DNA of 42,777 nucleotides, taken from NCBI GenBank assembly GCA_000993685.1, contig LBWP01000002.1:71993-114769 (forward strand), in the 5' to 3' direction. The DNA comes from Candidatus Woesebacteria bacterium GW2011_GWA1_39_21 (lineage in GTDB: Bacteria > Patescibacteriota > Microgenomatia > UBA8517). The position numbers and the translations under genes are program-made. The notes under the pieces were generated by a model. The model was not told the origin of the DNA and made no database searches. It saw only the letters and a list, made by a program, of their open reading frames with translations. Within the stretch, counting starts at the first letter, position 1; each line of letters starts with the position of its first letter. Below, one piece after another: positions 1 to 9,787 of the stretch.

Positions 1-2
1 GA

Positions 3-272
3 AGTCTGTTTGATACGGGGGATTATAAGAAAGCGAATTTTTATCTAGAGCAATTAATATTAGCCCTGTCAACGATGGACCCAGCCGATGCCTATTACAT
101 TACAAGAAAAATCCAAGTGTTTAGAACAGAAATGATGTTTGCCCTGAAAATGAGAGGATTGCGGACGAAAAACTATATGCTCAAAAGGTGTGAAGAATTA
201 ATTCAGCTATGCCAGATTGGTGGTTACGATCGGATCTACAAATATGCACGCAGGTATGCGAATGAAATTTAA
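3..272 (+). CDS. C-terminal fragment of a protein running off the left edge (hypothetical)
   Basis: Frame is open from base 3 (SLFDTGDYKKANFYLEQ...) to stop at 272; listed ORF starts internally at 75. Confidence 0.55.
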   Translation, partial: SLFDTGDYKKANFYLEQLILALSTMDPADAYYITRKIQVFRTEMMFALKMRGLRTKNYMLKRCEELIQLCQIGGYDRIYKYARRYANEI

Positions 273-345
273 GGATTTGACAGCTTTCTACGTATAATGT
301 AACAAAAATATTGAAATCTCCGAAAAACTATGAAATAAAAGTGGA

Positions 346-750
346 ATGTCAAAGTTTAAAGACGGTGTTATAAAGGTTGTCAACCTGATCCCTTACGGCA
401 AGATTGTTAGCTATGGCCAAGTTGCACTGTATTTGGGTTTACCAAGGGCGGCAAGACAGGTTGGTTGGGTCTTAAATGGACTTGAAGATCACACACCACT
501 CCCCTGGTGGCGGGTTGTTAATAATCAAGGACGAATTAGCATTAAGGGATCGAAACATTCCGCCGAGCAGCAAAGACAGTTTTTGTTGCAAGAGGGGATT
601 GAGGTGTCTGACGATTTAACTTTTGAGATAGAAAGATATAGGTTTATTGCAGATGGTGAATTTATTAATAAAACGAGACTGGATTCTTCCTATTTAGAAA
701 TGGTTAGTGCGTCTTTGCCATACAGCAGATATTTTAAAAAAGGATTATAG
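346..750 (+). CDS. Alkyltransferase-like protein (MGMT family, catalytic Cys replaced by Trp)
   Basis: IPYGKIVSYGQVA...RQVGWVLN...LPWWRVVNNQGRIS; PWWRV in place of PCHRV. Confidence 0.85.
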   Translation: MSKFKDGVIKVVNLIPYGKIVSYGQVALYLGLPRAARQVGWVLNGLEDHTPLPWWRVVNNQGRISIKGSKHSAEQQRQFLLQEGIEVSDDLTFEIERYRFIADGEFINKTRLDSSYLEMVSASLPYSRYFKKGL

Positions 751-798
751 TTTGGCGTAGTAGTTTGAGTTTCCGATTTATCAATTAATTGGATATGG

Positions 799-1047
799 TC
801 AGTCTAATATAATTTGTAGGAGATTTTCAGATGGTTGATTAGATTGTTTCGATTTTCGTATTTCTTCTTGTGCAAATTCTGTTGCTATTTTCAACCCTTT
901 ATTTTTTTGTCCAAGAATGATAGTCGTTGAGATATTAAATTAACAATTTTTCCCCTGGCGTGTTTTAGATCCTCTGGCTATTCAGACTAACCAGTAATTT
1001 GAGAGACGAAGTATCTGTCTTCAACAGCATTCTCGAAATCTAACATA
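799..1047 (-). pseudogene. Possible decayed small gene with frameshifts and stops
   Basis: Protein-like segments in shifting frames (LKHARGKIVNLISQRLSFLDKK / KGLKIATEFAQEEIRKSKQSNQPSENLLQIILD*), with an A7 run at the last junction. Confidence 0.3.
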
Positions 1048-1138
1048 TCGTGCGGTTTGCTTCAAGCTTGTAAAGAGATGTTGTTGTAATTTTAAACTTC
1101 TGGATTTTATAGTCGAAATAGTTTAATCTTAAACTAGG

Positions 1139-1690
1139 ATGGGCAGGGGTGGTTTCAATAAATTTATCGGGGTTATTGTTCTTCTGATTTTACTTACTCT
1201 TTTAAAACGTTGGTTTAACTATTCGTATGCGTTGGTCTGGTTTGGCACTTTGTTTGGTTATTATCTTCCGTTTATTGACCATCTTTTTTATGCTTTTGTT
1301 GTCAGACCTAACGAGGAATTTTCCAAAAGCGTCCGTTCAATGCTGACAGTAAAAACTATTTTTTCTCCACAGAAAATAAAAGCTTTAGTTGCCTATGTGC
1401 ATCAAACCAAATTTCAGGAAGCCCGTCTAATTGTACATACAGTTTATTTTCAACTGCTTTTTCTTTTGCTTACACTTTTAATCTTGACTTCAAATAGTAA
1501 CTTATTCGGAAGGGGACTTGTTTATGGATTTTCACTGAAACTTTTTGTCGAGCAGTTAGTTGAGTTTGTGCAAAGCGGAAAAATTGACAGATGGTTTTCG
1601 CAAATACCAATAAAACTTGATGAGCACAGGGAAAGAGTATATTTGTATGCAAACGGTCTGGTTTTATTTGTTTTTACCTTGATGCTATAA
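1139..1690 (+). CDS. Hypothetical multi-pass membrane protein
   Basis: 183 aa ORF with several hydrophobic segments. Confidence 0.6.
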   Translation: MGRGGFNKFIGVIVLLILLTLLKRWFNYSYALVWFGTLFGYYLPFIDHLFYAFVVRPNEEFSKSVRSMLTVKTIFSPQKIKALVAYVHQTKFQEARLIVHTVYFQLLFLLLTLLILTSNSNLFGRGLVYGFSLKLFVEQLVEFVQSGKIDRWFSQIPIKLDEHRERVYLYANGLVLFVFTLML

Positions 1691-1762
1691 ACTCTTCAAT
1701 GTTTTTTGTTACAGAAAGATCTACTGTATACAAAATTTTAATAAGATAGTAAAATCTTTTCC

Positions 1763-2536
1763 ATGGAAAATACCGCAGGTGAGAGTGACGAGTCGATGAC
1801 TTTGCAGCAGGATCGTCTACTGACTAAAAGAGAAAAAAGGGAGCTGGTAAAAAAAGAAAAATTAAACGAACGGGTAAAAAGTGAGAATTCGGGGAAAATA
1901 AAAAAAACATTGCTTTGGCTAATTGCAATTGTTGTCGTTGCTTTTGGAGGATACCAACTCTGGCAGTGGATTAACACCCCACAACCTGACCCTGGCGCAA
2001 GTAGTATTTTGAGTGTTAAAAGTGACGATTGGGTCAGGGGCAATCCGAACGCAAGGGTGACAGTTATCGAGTATGCTGATTTTGAATGTCCTGCTTGTAA
2101 GATCTATTCAACCGAAGTCTTGCCTAAGATTGAAAGTGAATATAAAGACAATTTGCGGATAGTTTTCCGCCACTTTCCGCTTCCTCAACATAAGAATGCG
2201 TTGGCAGCATCAAAGGCAGCCGAAGCTGCGGGTATGCAGGGAAAATTTTGGGAAATGGCGGATCTACTTTACGAAAAACAATCGGAGTGGGACAGTGTAA
2301 GCAATGTTCAGGATAAAATGGTTGAGTACGCTAACTTTTTGGTTTTGAACACAGATCAATTTTTGTCCGATTACAACTCTGATATTGTCTCGCAGAGTAT
2401 CAAAGATAACGAAGACGAAGCCTATATGCTTCGGGTTGATGCGACTCCGACGTTTTTTGTTAATGGAAAGAAAGTAAATGTTAACTACGGGTACGATGAT
2501 TTGAAAAACGCAATCGATAACGCACTGGCAAATTAA
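1763..2536 (+). CDS. DsbA-family thiol:disulfide protein with N-terminal TM anchor
   Basis: TM segment then VIEYADFECPACKIYSTEVLP (CPAC) and cis-Pro region DATPTFFVNGKKV. Confidence 0.9.
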   Translation: MENTAGESDESMTLQQDRLLTKREKRELVKKEKLNERVKSENSGKIKKTLLWLIAIVVVAFGGYQLWQWINTPQPDPGASSILSVKSDDWVRGNPNARVTVIEYADFECPACKIYSTEVLPKIESEYKDNLRIVFRHFPLPQHKNALAASKAAEAAGMQGKFWEMADLLYEKQSEWDSVSNVQDKMVEYANFLVLNTDQFLSDYNSDIVSQSIKDNEDEAYMLRVDATPTFFVNGKKVNVNYGYDDLKNAIDNALAN

Positions 2537-2553
2537 TGTAGCCTTTTACAAAT

Positions 2554-3096
2554 ATGGATGGTCAAAAACTTCTGGCAACTTTAGTATTACTTTCCAACGC
2601 AGTTTTTGTTCTCGTCGCAGCACTTTTTGTTTTGGGAAAAGTAAATAATAGTCTTGCAAAATCTTGGGGAAGAATTGAGAAATTGATTGAAAAACACTCA
2701 CTTAAAATTCTGTTTCTTGTTTCTTTGATTGCAACTTCTGGGAGCTTGTATTTTTCAGAAGTTCGTGGTTTTACACCCTGCAAACTTTGTTGGTATCAGC
2801 GGATCTTTATGTATCCGCAAGTGTTTCTGATATTGGTGGCACTTTACAAAAAAACAAAAGATGTTTACAAATACGTCTTGATTTTAAGTCTTGTTGGCCT
2901 GGCAATTGCGATTTATCACTATAATCTTCAAATTAATCCAAATCCTTATGCGCCTTGCGGCGACGTAGGCTTTTCAGTTTCCTGCAGCGATAATTTTTTT
3001 ATATACTTCGGCTACATCACAATTCCCTGGATGAGTTTGAGCGCATTTTTGATAAACGCTTCGGTATCGTTTTTAAATTTAAAAAAGAAGGTTTAG
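2554..3096 (+). CDS. dsbB: Disulfide bond formation protein DsbB/BdbC-like
   Basis: GFTPCKLCWYQRIFMYPQ motif, four TM-like segments, second Cys pair; immediately downstream of the DsbA-like gene. Confidence 0.88.
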   Translation: MDGQKLLATLVLLSNAVFVLVAALFVLGKVNNSLAKSWGRIEKLIEKHSLKILFLVSLIATSGSLYFSEVRGFTPCKLCWYQRIFMYPQVFLILVALYKKTKDVYKYVLILSLVGLAIAIYHYNLQINPNPYAPCGDVGFSVSCSDNFFIYFGYITIPWMSLSAFLINASVSFLNLKKKV

Positions 3097-3148
3097 GTTA
3101 CTTTTTCAGACTGAACCGTTTGGTCCTTTCTTGTTTATAACAGCGTTC

Positions 3149-3203
3149 AAGAAAACCCCACCCTTCAAGGTGGGGATGAATTGAACTCTGATATGTCATC
3201 CTC
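3149..3203. repeat. Hairpin repeat, copy 1
   Basis: agaaaaccccacccttcaaggtggggatgaattgaactctgatatgtcatcctcc; perfect 7-bp stem; homologous to 19792-19846. Confidence 0.6.
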
Positions 3204-3699
3204 CTTGATTGAAGTCCAGCGTCTTTATAGTTTTATTTTCAACAGTGATTAGTTGCCCGCATTCAGGATATTTCGCCAAATCCATTTTAGTGATGTAGCC
3301 TTTGTTGAGAAGTCCCAAAAGCGCGGCGATCGGCCAGCCGTGCGAGCAAACCGCAACGGACTTGGCATTTTTACTTTCCACATCCTTTATAAAATCGGAC
3401 AATCTCTTTTCCAGTTGTTCTAAAGATTCTTCCGCACGGCTTAAACCCTCTTCTTTAATACGTTCATTGTAAATAAATTTTTTTCCGGTAATTCTTTCGA
3501 CAATTTCAACAGTTTGAACAGCCCTCTTAAAAGGTGATGTGTAATTGTCTTCTGAAATTTTGTTCTTTAAATACTCGGCCAACTTTTCAATTACCGGTAC
3601 AGCTTCAGGTAGAATTTCAGCATCTTGGTAATGTTCACCGTAATGAAGGTTGTTTTTTGAGAAGTAGGTTTCTCCGTGGCGAAAAATGTAATAAATCAT
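3196..3699 (-). CDS. Histidine phosphatase family (phosphoglycerate mutase-like) protein
   Basis: MIYYIFRHGETYFSKNN...; VAVCSHGWPIAALL. Confidence 0.85.
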   Translation of the reverse strand: MIYYIFRHGETYFSKNNLHYGEHYQDAEILPEAVPVIEKLAEYLKNKISEDNYTSPFKRAVQTVEIVERITGKKFIYNERIKEEGLSRAEESLEQLEKRLSDFIKDVESKNAKSVAVCSHGWPIAALLGLLNKGYITKMDLAKYPECGQLITVENKTIKTLDFNQGG

Positions 3700-3775
3700 A
3701 CAAACACTAATGTTATCATAAAAACAGATTTAGGCGATAGTTGACAGCAATCCTAACATCGGCAAATAATGAAAT

Positions 3776-4159
3776 ATGACTGTGGAGAAAAATAGGGATT
3801 GGGAAGAGTCGGAGCAAGCATTGCTACAAAAAGCTTCAGAAATCGCAGCGAACCCCGGATTGAAGAAGAAAGTATTATTAAAGATGTCAAGATGTTTGTG
3901 GAAAGTCCCCGAGGTAGGGGAAAGAGTGCTGCCGGTTGACGACCATCATAGGAAAACATGGTTTGATCCCAGAAACGGTAAAGTTTTTGTGCCAGCAGAA
4001 AAAAGAAGGGATAATAAAATTTGGGAAGCTGTCGAAGAAAATGTTGCTGCTGCAATGTTTGTAATAGATCAAGAGGATGCGTTAAAAGCAAGTGGTGATA
4101 GGTCAATTATGCCCGACAAATTTCCTGAAGAATCGACAAACCCCCTGTACGAAGACTGA
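3776..4159 (+). CDS. Hypothetical protein
   Basis: 127 aa acidic/soluble ORF. Confidence 0.5.
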   Translation: MTVEKNRDWEESEQALLQKASEIAANPGLKKKVLLKMSRCLWKVPEVGERVLPVDDHHRKTWFDPRNGKVFVPAEKRRDNKIWEAVEENVAAAMFVIDQEDALKASGDRSIMPDKFPEESTNPLYED

Positions 4160-4165
4160 TTTAAT

Positions 4166-4699
4166 TTAAATTAAATTAAATGGAAGCAGTTTCCTATAGC
4201 TTCTTATTTTTTCTTCAAGCGTCATCTTTGCAAACCGAGGTGAAGGAGAGGGAAGAGTGTAAAGATTAGTTACAGGAAATAAGTTTAGGTGGTTAGGAAA
4301 AACGTTTTTAAATAAATTTTCTACGAATTTACTGGTAAAGAATATTTTTTTAATTTTGTTGGTTCGTAAAATTTTTGTGATTGCCTTTTTGTTGTAGGTA
4401 ATCTTTGTTAGATTTGCGTCGAGGTTGGTGTCCTTTTTACGTTCACAGCTAAGGATAACGTCGGCCATTGCAAAGCGAATGTTTTTGAGAAGTTTTTGTT
4501 TCTCCGCTATCGATGAAAGAGTTCTTCCATAAACAGCCTCCAAAATTTTCCAAAATTGGTTTCGTTTAGACCCATAAAACCAATTGTTTCCTTCATCGAG
4601 TTTCCCAGGAAATGAACCTAAGAAAAGATAGCGGCAATTTTTCGGAACGAAGTTCCCCCAGGGGTGTACTTCCAACATTCTATTTTTATTTCTTTCCAA
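4166..4699 (-). CDS. Uracil-DNA glycosylase-superfamily protein
   Basis: LFLGSFPGKLDEGNNWFYGSKRNQFWKILEAVYGR; TLPSPSPRF near C-terminus. Confidence 0.7.
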   Translation of the reverse strand: MERNKNRMLEVHPWGNFVPKNCRYLFLGSFPGKLDEGNNWFYGSKRNQFWKILEAVYGRTLSSIAEKQKLLKNIRFAMADVILSCERKKDTNLDANLTKITYNKKAITKILRTNKIKKIFFTSKFVENLFKNVFPNHLNLFPVTNLYTLPSPSPRFAKMTLEEKIRSYRKLLPFNLI

Positions 4700-5309
4700 T
4701 GTAAAAAAGTTCCATCATAAACACTCTTTTAGAGAGTTCTATCTCTTGAAAATATGAATTACAATGGTTTCTCAATAATTTTATTGTATATCTTGATGGG
4801 TGAGTGTCTTCTGAAAAAGTTCTGCAATTTCCGGCAACAGTCCTGTGCCACGTGTTTTCCAAAATTGTCCACATCGGGTTTCCATAATTAATAGTCGATA
4901 CGCAAATCTTGCGATACGGTTTTAATACCCGAGATAGATTTTTTAAGGCGATCTTGGGTTTTTTGAAATGCTCTATTGAATCGTGAAATAATATTAAGTC
5001 GAAAAAATTGTCTTTATAGGGCAGCTTGTCATATAAACTTGCAAGGCGGAAATTTCCTTTGTATTTTGTTTTACAATAGTTTATTGATTCTGGTTCGACA
5101 TCTGTGCCATAAATTTGATAATCGTTTGAGTATTTTGCTGTGATGTGTCCAGTTCCACAAGCTGCGTCTAATATTTTACTCCCAATTGGCAGTTCGGTGA
5201 CTAATTTTTGTGTCATTTGTAATTTTTCTTGGTGATACCAAGACTGCGGCCATTTTTGAGTATTTAAGAGGTAGTCGAAATAATAATCTTTATTATCTTT
5301 CCTCAACAT
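4686..5309 (-). CDS. Class I SAM-dependent methyltransferase
   Basis: GSKILDAACGTGHITAKYS; FDLILFHDSIEHF. Confidence 0.85.
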   Translation of the reverse strand: MLRKDNKDYYFDYLLNTQKWPQSWYHQEKLQMTQKLVTELPIGSKILDAACGTGHITAKYSNDYQIYGTDVEPESINYCKTKYKGNFRLASLYDKLPYKDNFFDLILFHDSIEHFKKPKIALKNLSRVLKPYRKICVSTINYGNPMWTILENTWHRTVAGNCRTFSEDTHPSRYTIKLLRNHCNSYFQEIELSKRVFMMELFYIGKK

Positions 5310-5350
5310 ATTTCAAGAGATTTTAAAATTTTTGAATTAATTCTCCCATC

Positions 5351-5442
5351 TGGCGGAGACGAGAGGATTCGAACCTCTGGTAACGGAAAACCGCTACATT
5401 GGTTTTCAAGACCAACGCCATCGTCCACTCGGCCACGTCTCC
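5351..5442 (-). tRNA. tRNA-Ser(UGA), CCA encoded
   Basis: Reverse complement GGAGACGTGGCCGAGTGG...CTTGAAA...GGTTCGAATCCTCTCGTCTCCGCCA; long variable arm. Confidence 0.95.
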
Positions 5443-5483
5443 AAACTGTCATATTATATCAGCTTGTAGTAAAATAGTGCCAT

Positions 5484-5627
5484 ATGTCGGCAGAAGCGGA
5501 AAAATCCAAATTTGTAGAGGGAGCCAAGAATTTCGCTATTGGCGTGGGAGTTATTGTATTGGGTTTATACGTTGGCGTGGCGGGTTTGAATTTAGTAATC
5601 AATTCAGCCGAGACGGCCGTTATGTGA
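5484..5627 (+). CDS. Small single-TM protein (47 aa)
   Basis: MSAEAEKSKFVEGAKNFAIGVGVIVLGLYVGVAGLNLVINSAETAVM*; below the ORF-track length cutoff. Confidence 0.5.
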   Translation: MSAEAEKSKFVEGAKNFAIGVGVIVLGLYVGVAGLNLVINSAETAVM

Positions 5628-5685
5628 ATTTCTTCATCTGTTTTGTCGCACTTGTAATTAATGTATAGTTGTAAGTGGATACAGC

Positions 5686-6138
5686 ATGCATCAAACAAAA
5701 TTAATCTATTTCTACGCATTAACCATTGCAGCCCTGATTCTTTTTGCGCTGATTGTTGGAGGGATTGTTGAGATTAAAGTCCCTGTTCCTGAATTTACAA
5801 AACCCAGTCCTGAACTGACATTGACCAAGCTGAAAACGCTTTGTAGTTTTGAAAAGTTTGAAGCAGTTGCGATAAGTTCCTTAAAATTTGTTGATGGTAA
5901 ATATTCGGAGATTGCAAAAGCCGACTTGTCGGTTGGTGTCTCAAAGGACAGGGTGGATTATCTGGCCGAAGCAAAGACTCTGTGCAATTGGTTTGATATA
6001 AGTAGAAAGATAGACAGGAAACAAATTTCAGAAAGAGAACGGGAATATAGATTTTATGCAGGAATATTGTTTGATTCGAATAAAGCCTACCATATCCGCC
6101 TTGAAAATGGTCATTGGAAATTTGTTTTGGGAAACTGA
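5686..6138 (+). CDS. Hypothetical N-terminally membrane-anchored protein
   Basis: N-terminal TM then soluble domain. Confidence 0.55.
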   Translation: MHQTKLIYFYALTIAALILFALIVGGIVEIKVPVPEFTKPSPELTLTKLKTLCSFEKFEAVAISSLKFVDGKYSEIAKADLSVGVSKDRVDYLAEAKTLCNWFDISRKIDRKQISEREREYRFYAGILFDSNKAYHIRLENGHWKFVLGN

Positions 6139-6145
6139 GGCTAAA

Positions 6146-6730
6146 TTACTCTCGGCAGCAGTCGACAGCTTTTTGCACCAAACTACCCAGTTTTGCAAAC
6201 ACGGAGACGCGACCCTGGTCGCTGCCTTTTTCATCAACAAAGCCAACGCCATCAGGTTTTTCTTTTTTACCTTTTTCCAAATTTACGATGTTAAGATTTA
6301 ACCCCCAAAATAGTGAATACAACTGGTACGACTTTTGAAAAAGATTCTCGGCTTTTTTCTTGTCTCCCTTTTTGAGCTCTTTCGTTCCAACTTCCATGAT
6401 TCTCATGGAGGCGGCGAGCAAATGTTTAGAAATACACCAAACTTCACCCTCATAGTCTTTAATAATTTCTTTAAGAAGATCCGTTCGCATTTTTCGGACT
6501 TCGTTGAGAAGCTCGATGTATTTACTGTCGTTAGTCTTGTTGAAGGTAAAAAACAAGTGCTCCTCAATGGAAATCAAGTTCATAATTCCAACCGATAAAT
6601 CTTCACCGGAGGAAAGGTCAAGCTGTTTTTGCGCGGTTACTTTTTCAACTTTTTCTAATAAGGTTTTATAGCTTTTTATTTTCATAGACAAACGTGTCAC
6701 AAAATTTACAAATGTGGAATTAATTTGCAA
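6146..6730 (-). CDS. Hypothetical helical protein
   Basis: 194 aa ORF; start may be the internal Met at MKIKSYKTLLEK. Confidence 0.55.
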   Translation of the reverse strand: MQINSTFVNFVTRLSMKIKSYKTLLEKVEKVTAQKQLDLSSGEDLSVGIMNLISIEEHLFFTFNKTNDSKYIELLNEVRKMRTDLLKEIIKDYEGEVWCISKHLLAASMRIMEVGTKELKKGDKKKAENLFQKSYQLYSLFWGLNLNIVNLEKGKKEKPDGVGFVDEKGSDQGRVSVFAKLGSLVQKAVDCCRE

Positions 6731-6778
6731 TTTTACAATAATTTTGGCTTCTTTGCTGAAGTAAAAATTTTAGATTGT

Positions 6779-7300
6779 TTATCGCAGGCTTCGAATGATA
6801 ACTTCCAAAATAACACTCGCTGTCAGAAGGGCTGAAGTGGGAAAGACAACCTTTTGATAGATAAACAGTTGTTTGCCCTTGACTTGGCGGACCTTTTTAT
6901 CTGCCCAAACCGCCAACATAAAAACAGCCGACCCGACAGTAGATCCGAAGAGGATTTTATCAACACCAAACAGGGTGTTGTAGGGACGACCTATAAAATG
7001 GCTAAAATGTAACGGCAAAAGAGTGAGTGCGTACATCAAAACAGCGATCAAGAGTTGGTAGTTGGTATTTAGCGATTTTTTTCTTCTTTTACCCACCCAG
7101 TCTATTAGCCAAAAACTCATCGAAAGGATAAGTCCGCCAATCCATACGGAAGTAACAGCATCGTCGATACCTAGCGCTCTGGAAACGCCGAGCCCCGCTC
7201 CGACTGCAACCGTGCACACGGGACAGACTGCTAAAGCTGAAGCCGGAAGTAGGAAAAAAGAAATTAAAATAAGTAGTGCTGTGATTATTTTTTTACTCAT
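6779..7300 (-). CDS. Membrane protein with signal-like N-terminus and CPVC motif
   Basis: MSKKIITALLILISFFLLPASALAVCPVCTVAVGAGLG...; listed ORF start 7348, MSKKI start preferred. Confidence 0.65.
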   Translation of the reverse strand: MSKKIITALLILISFFLLPASALAVCPVCTVAVGAGLGVSRALGIDDAVTSVWIGGLILSMSFWLIDWVGKRRKKSLNTNYQLLIAVLMYALTLLPLHFSHFIGRPYNTLFGVDKILFGSTVGSAVFMLAVWADKKVRQVKGKQLFIYQKVVFPTSALLTASVILEVIIRSLR

Positions 7301-7443
7301 ATGTGTATGGTAGACTGGGAAAAAGAAGAAGACAAGAGGTTTTGTCAATGTCGGGTGGGGATTTTTTATAGTGTTGAACGAAGATGTGCCAATTTACTGG
7401 TTGACGAACCTGGGCTTGGTGGGTATATTTGAATACGTATCGT

Positions 7444-7764
7444 ATGGCATTAGTAACAGTTACCGACAGCGATTTTGAGGAGAAAGTTTTGTCTTCAAAA
7501 GTGCCCGTGATGGTTGATTTTTGGGCTTCTTGGTGCGGTCCTTGCAAAATGGCGGAACCTGTTTTAGAAGAATTGTCCGAAGAACATAAAGATAAAATTG
7601 TTTTTGCGAGAATTAATGTTGATGAGAACCATAATTATCCGGCCAAATATGATGTGATGAGTATTCCCACTGTTGTTCTTATTAAAGATGGGAAAGAGAT
7701 CGGTCGTCAGATTGGATTTGCCGGTAGGGGCGGTTACGATGAACTTATAAAGAAGCTAACATAG
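7444..7764 (+). CDS. trxA: Thioredoxin
   Basis: VMVDFWASWCGPCKMAEPVLEELS; SIPTVVLIKDGKE. Confidence 0.95.
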   Translation: MALVTVTDSDFEEKVLSSKVPVMVDFWASWCGPCKMAEPVLEELSEEHKDKIVFARINVDENHNYPAKYDVMSIPTVVLIKDGKEIGRQIGFAGRGGYDELIKKLT

Positions 7765-7909
7765 TTTTTATGTCTAGTTTAAAATTGGTTTTTACGAATA
7801 ATGAAGAATACTTTAACAAAATAAGACTCACGTTATGATAATTTATATCATAATGTGATTCTGTTTGATAATCATAGAAAGCTATCAAGCTTGGGGGAGG
7901 TGATTTATT

Positions 7910-8407
7910 TTGGATCCTAAAAAAACAAGTACGAGTTCGATGGGTGGTAGCGCGATGCCGGGCTCTACAACTGTTACACAAGATGAGCCTGTGTCTAGTG
8001 TGGACCCCATGATTTCGCAAAGCCAAGCGACACCACCTACAGTTGGACCAGCTAGCGAACCATCAATGGCTACAAAACCATTTGAACCCGCAGTTTCTGG
8101 GTTGGGTTCGGAGGAGCCGACTGCTCCCGAACAAACAAGTCCTATAGGTGGAGTCTCAGAACCCGAGCCAATGTCAACAGTGATGGAACCTGTGAGGGGG
8201 GTGACGATGTCCGAGCCACCAGCAAGTCCAATGGGAACAAATCCAATTGGAGCGGCTCAACAGCCGGTAAATCCGATGGATGAATCAGTACCGACACAAC
8301 CGGTGGAAATTGGCGGTTCATCAATGGACGCTGCAGAAGAACCCGAAGAAACGGGTGCGAGTACGACTCCTTTTGGAAGTGTACAAGGAACAAAGCCAAC
8401 AGAATAA
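7910..8407 (+). CDS. Low-complexity Pro/Ser/Thr/Glu/Met-rich, probably disordered protein, TTG start
   Basis: Strong SD gggggaggtga at 7893-7903, 6 nt before TTG; PMGTNPIGAAQQPVNPMDESVPTQP-type sequence. Confidence 0.55.
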   Translation: MDPKKTSTSSMGGSAMPGSTTVTQDEPVSSVDPMISQSQATPPTVGPASEPSMATKPFEPAVSGLGSEEPTAPEQTSPIGGVSEPEPMSTVMEPVRGVTMSEPPASPMGTNPIGAAQQPVNPMDESVPTQPVEIGGSSMDAAEEPEETGASTTPFGSVQGTKPTE

Positions 8408-8526
8408 ATTTAAGACTGTTGTTGTCAGAGATTTTTTCTTGTGCGAAGATTCGGGTGAGTTGGGTTGTGGGATTGTAAATCATCCCATTTGCCTATGAAC
8501 TTCTTGAACTGCCTAGTAATAAACTT

Positions 8527-8615
8527 CCACGGCTTGAAAGCCGTGGTATTTTGTCGCTTGCGATTAACTATGTTAATCGCGAAAATTTGCTACATCCACG
8601 GCATAAATGCCGTGG
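8527..8615. repeat. Three-hairpin intergenic element
   Basis: ccacggcttgaaagccgtgg (8527-8546), gcgattaactatgttaatcgc (8560-8580), ccacggcataaatgccgtgg (8596-8615); all perfect palindromic stems. Confidence 0.6.
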
Positions 8616-8733
8616 TTTTAAGCAAAGTGGCAATAAATGTCAAGTTGGCGTTTTTAAATTTATAGACTTTAGTTTTTTTAGAGGTTGGAAATCGTTGAAT
8701 TTATGGTGAGTTTATAATGAATACTGAAATATC

Positions 8734-9666
8734 ATGAGTGAGAAAATATACGACGTGATTATTGTTGGAAGTGGCCCGTCGGCTTTAACCGCCGCAATTT
8801 ACACGACGCGTGGAAACGCTTCAACATTGATTGTCGGTGGGGAAAGTTGGGGAGGTCAGCTGATGTTGACGACGGTTGTTGATAATTTCCCCGGATTTCC
8901 CGAAGGTGTGCATGGACCAGATCTGATGTTGGCAATGCGTCATCAGGCTGAGAGATTTGGTGCAACTTTTCTTGAGAAGAATGCTGAAACTGTGGATTTA
9001 GATGTGCGGCCTTTTGTTGTTAAGGCAGGTGGCGTTGAATATCGTTCGCGGTCAGTAATAATTGCTACGGGAGCTTTAACCCAATGGCTCAATGTTCCCG
9101 GTGAAAAAGAGCTTATAGGACGCGGTGTTGCAACCTGTGCACCCTGTGATGCGCCTTTTTATAAAAATAAAGTTGTGGCCGTTGTTGGCGGGGGAGACTC
9201 TGCAATGGAGGAAGCAAACGTTTTAACCAAATATGCCGACAAGGTTTATATCATTCACCGGCGTGGTGAGTTTCGGGCCTCAAAGGTAATGCAAGATAAG
9301 ATATTTGCAAATCATAAAATTGAAGTTGTTTGGGATACCGAAGTTAATAAAATTATCGGAGCGGACAAAGTTGATAAGATTGAGATTGAAAATACAAAAA
9401 CTCACGGGATAAAAGAGTTGTCTTTGGATGGTGTTTTTGTTGCGATTGGCCACAAACCCGATAGCGATATCTTTAAAGGACCCGTCGAAATGGATGATCG
9501 GGGTTATATTAAAGTTTTCGACAGCACAAAAACAAATATTGCCGGTGTATTCGTAGCCGGCGATGTTCACGATGATCGCTATAAACAGGCAATTACCGCT
9601 GCCGGATTTGGTTGTATGGCAGCAATGGACGTTTTGAAATATTTAGAGGACAATTCTTCAAGTTAA
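8734..9666 (+). CDS. trxB: Thioredoxin reductase
   Basis: VIIVGSGPSALTAAIYTTRG; GVATCAPCDAPFYKNKVVAVVGGGDSAMEEA; GVFVAGDVHD. Confidence 0.95.
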   Translation: MSEKIYDVIIVGSGPSALTAAIYTTRGNASTLIVGGESWGGQLMLTTVVDNFPGFPEGVHGPDLMLAMRHQAERFGATFLEKNAETVDLDVRPFVVKAGGVEYRSRSVIIATGALTQWLNVPGEKELIGRGVATCAPCDAPFYKNKVVAVVGGGDSAMEEANVLTKYADKVYIIHRRGEFRASKVMQDKIFANHKIEVVWDTEVNKIIGADKVDKIEIENTKTHGIKELSLDGVFVAIGHKPDSDIFKGPVEMDDRGYIKVFDSTKTNIAGVFVAGDVHDDRYKQAITAAGFGCMAAMDVLKYLEDNSSS

Positions 9667-9787
9667 TTTGTAACAGCATTTGAAAACTTCTATACTTGCC
9701 AGCTGTAAATTATTTTGTTGTCGAAGTTAATTTAGATACGTCTTTCACGTCTTGACAAAACGGGGCAGAGTAAGCATTATATATAGC

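Noticed and set aside
4157-4182. Palindrome atttaatttaaattaaat as a regulatory operator
   Set aside because: Simple A/T sequence between convergent stop codons; low information
5399-5668. 89-aa plus ORF overlapping tRNA-Ser
   Set aside because: Overlaps the tRNA and is out of frame with the better 47-aa ORF at 5484-5627
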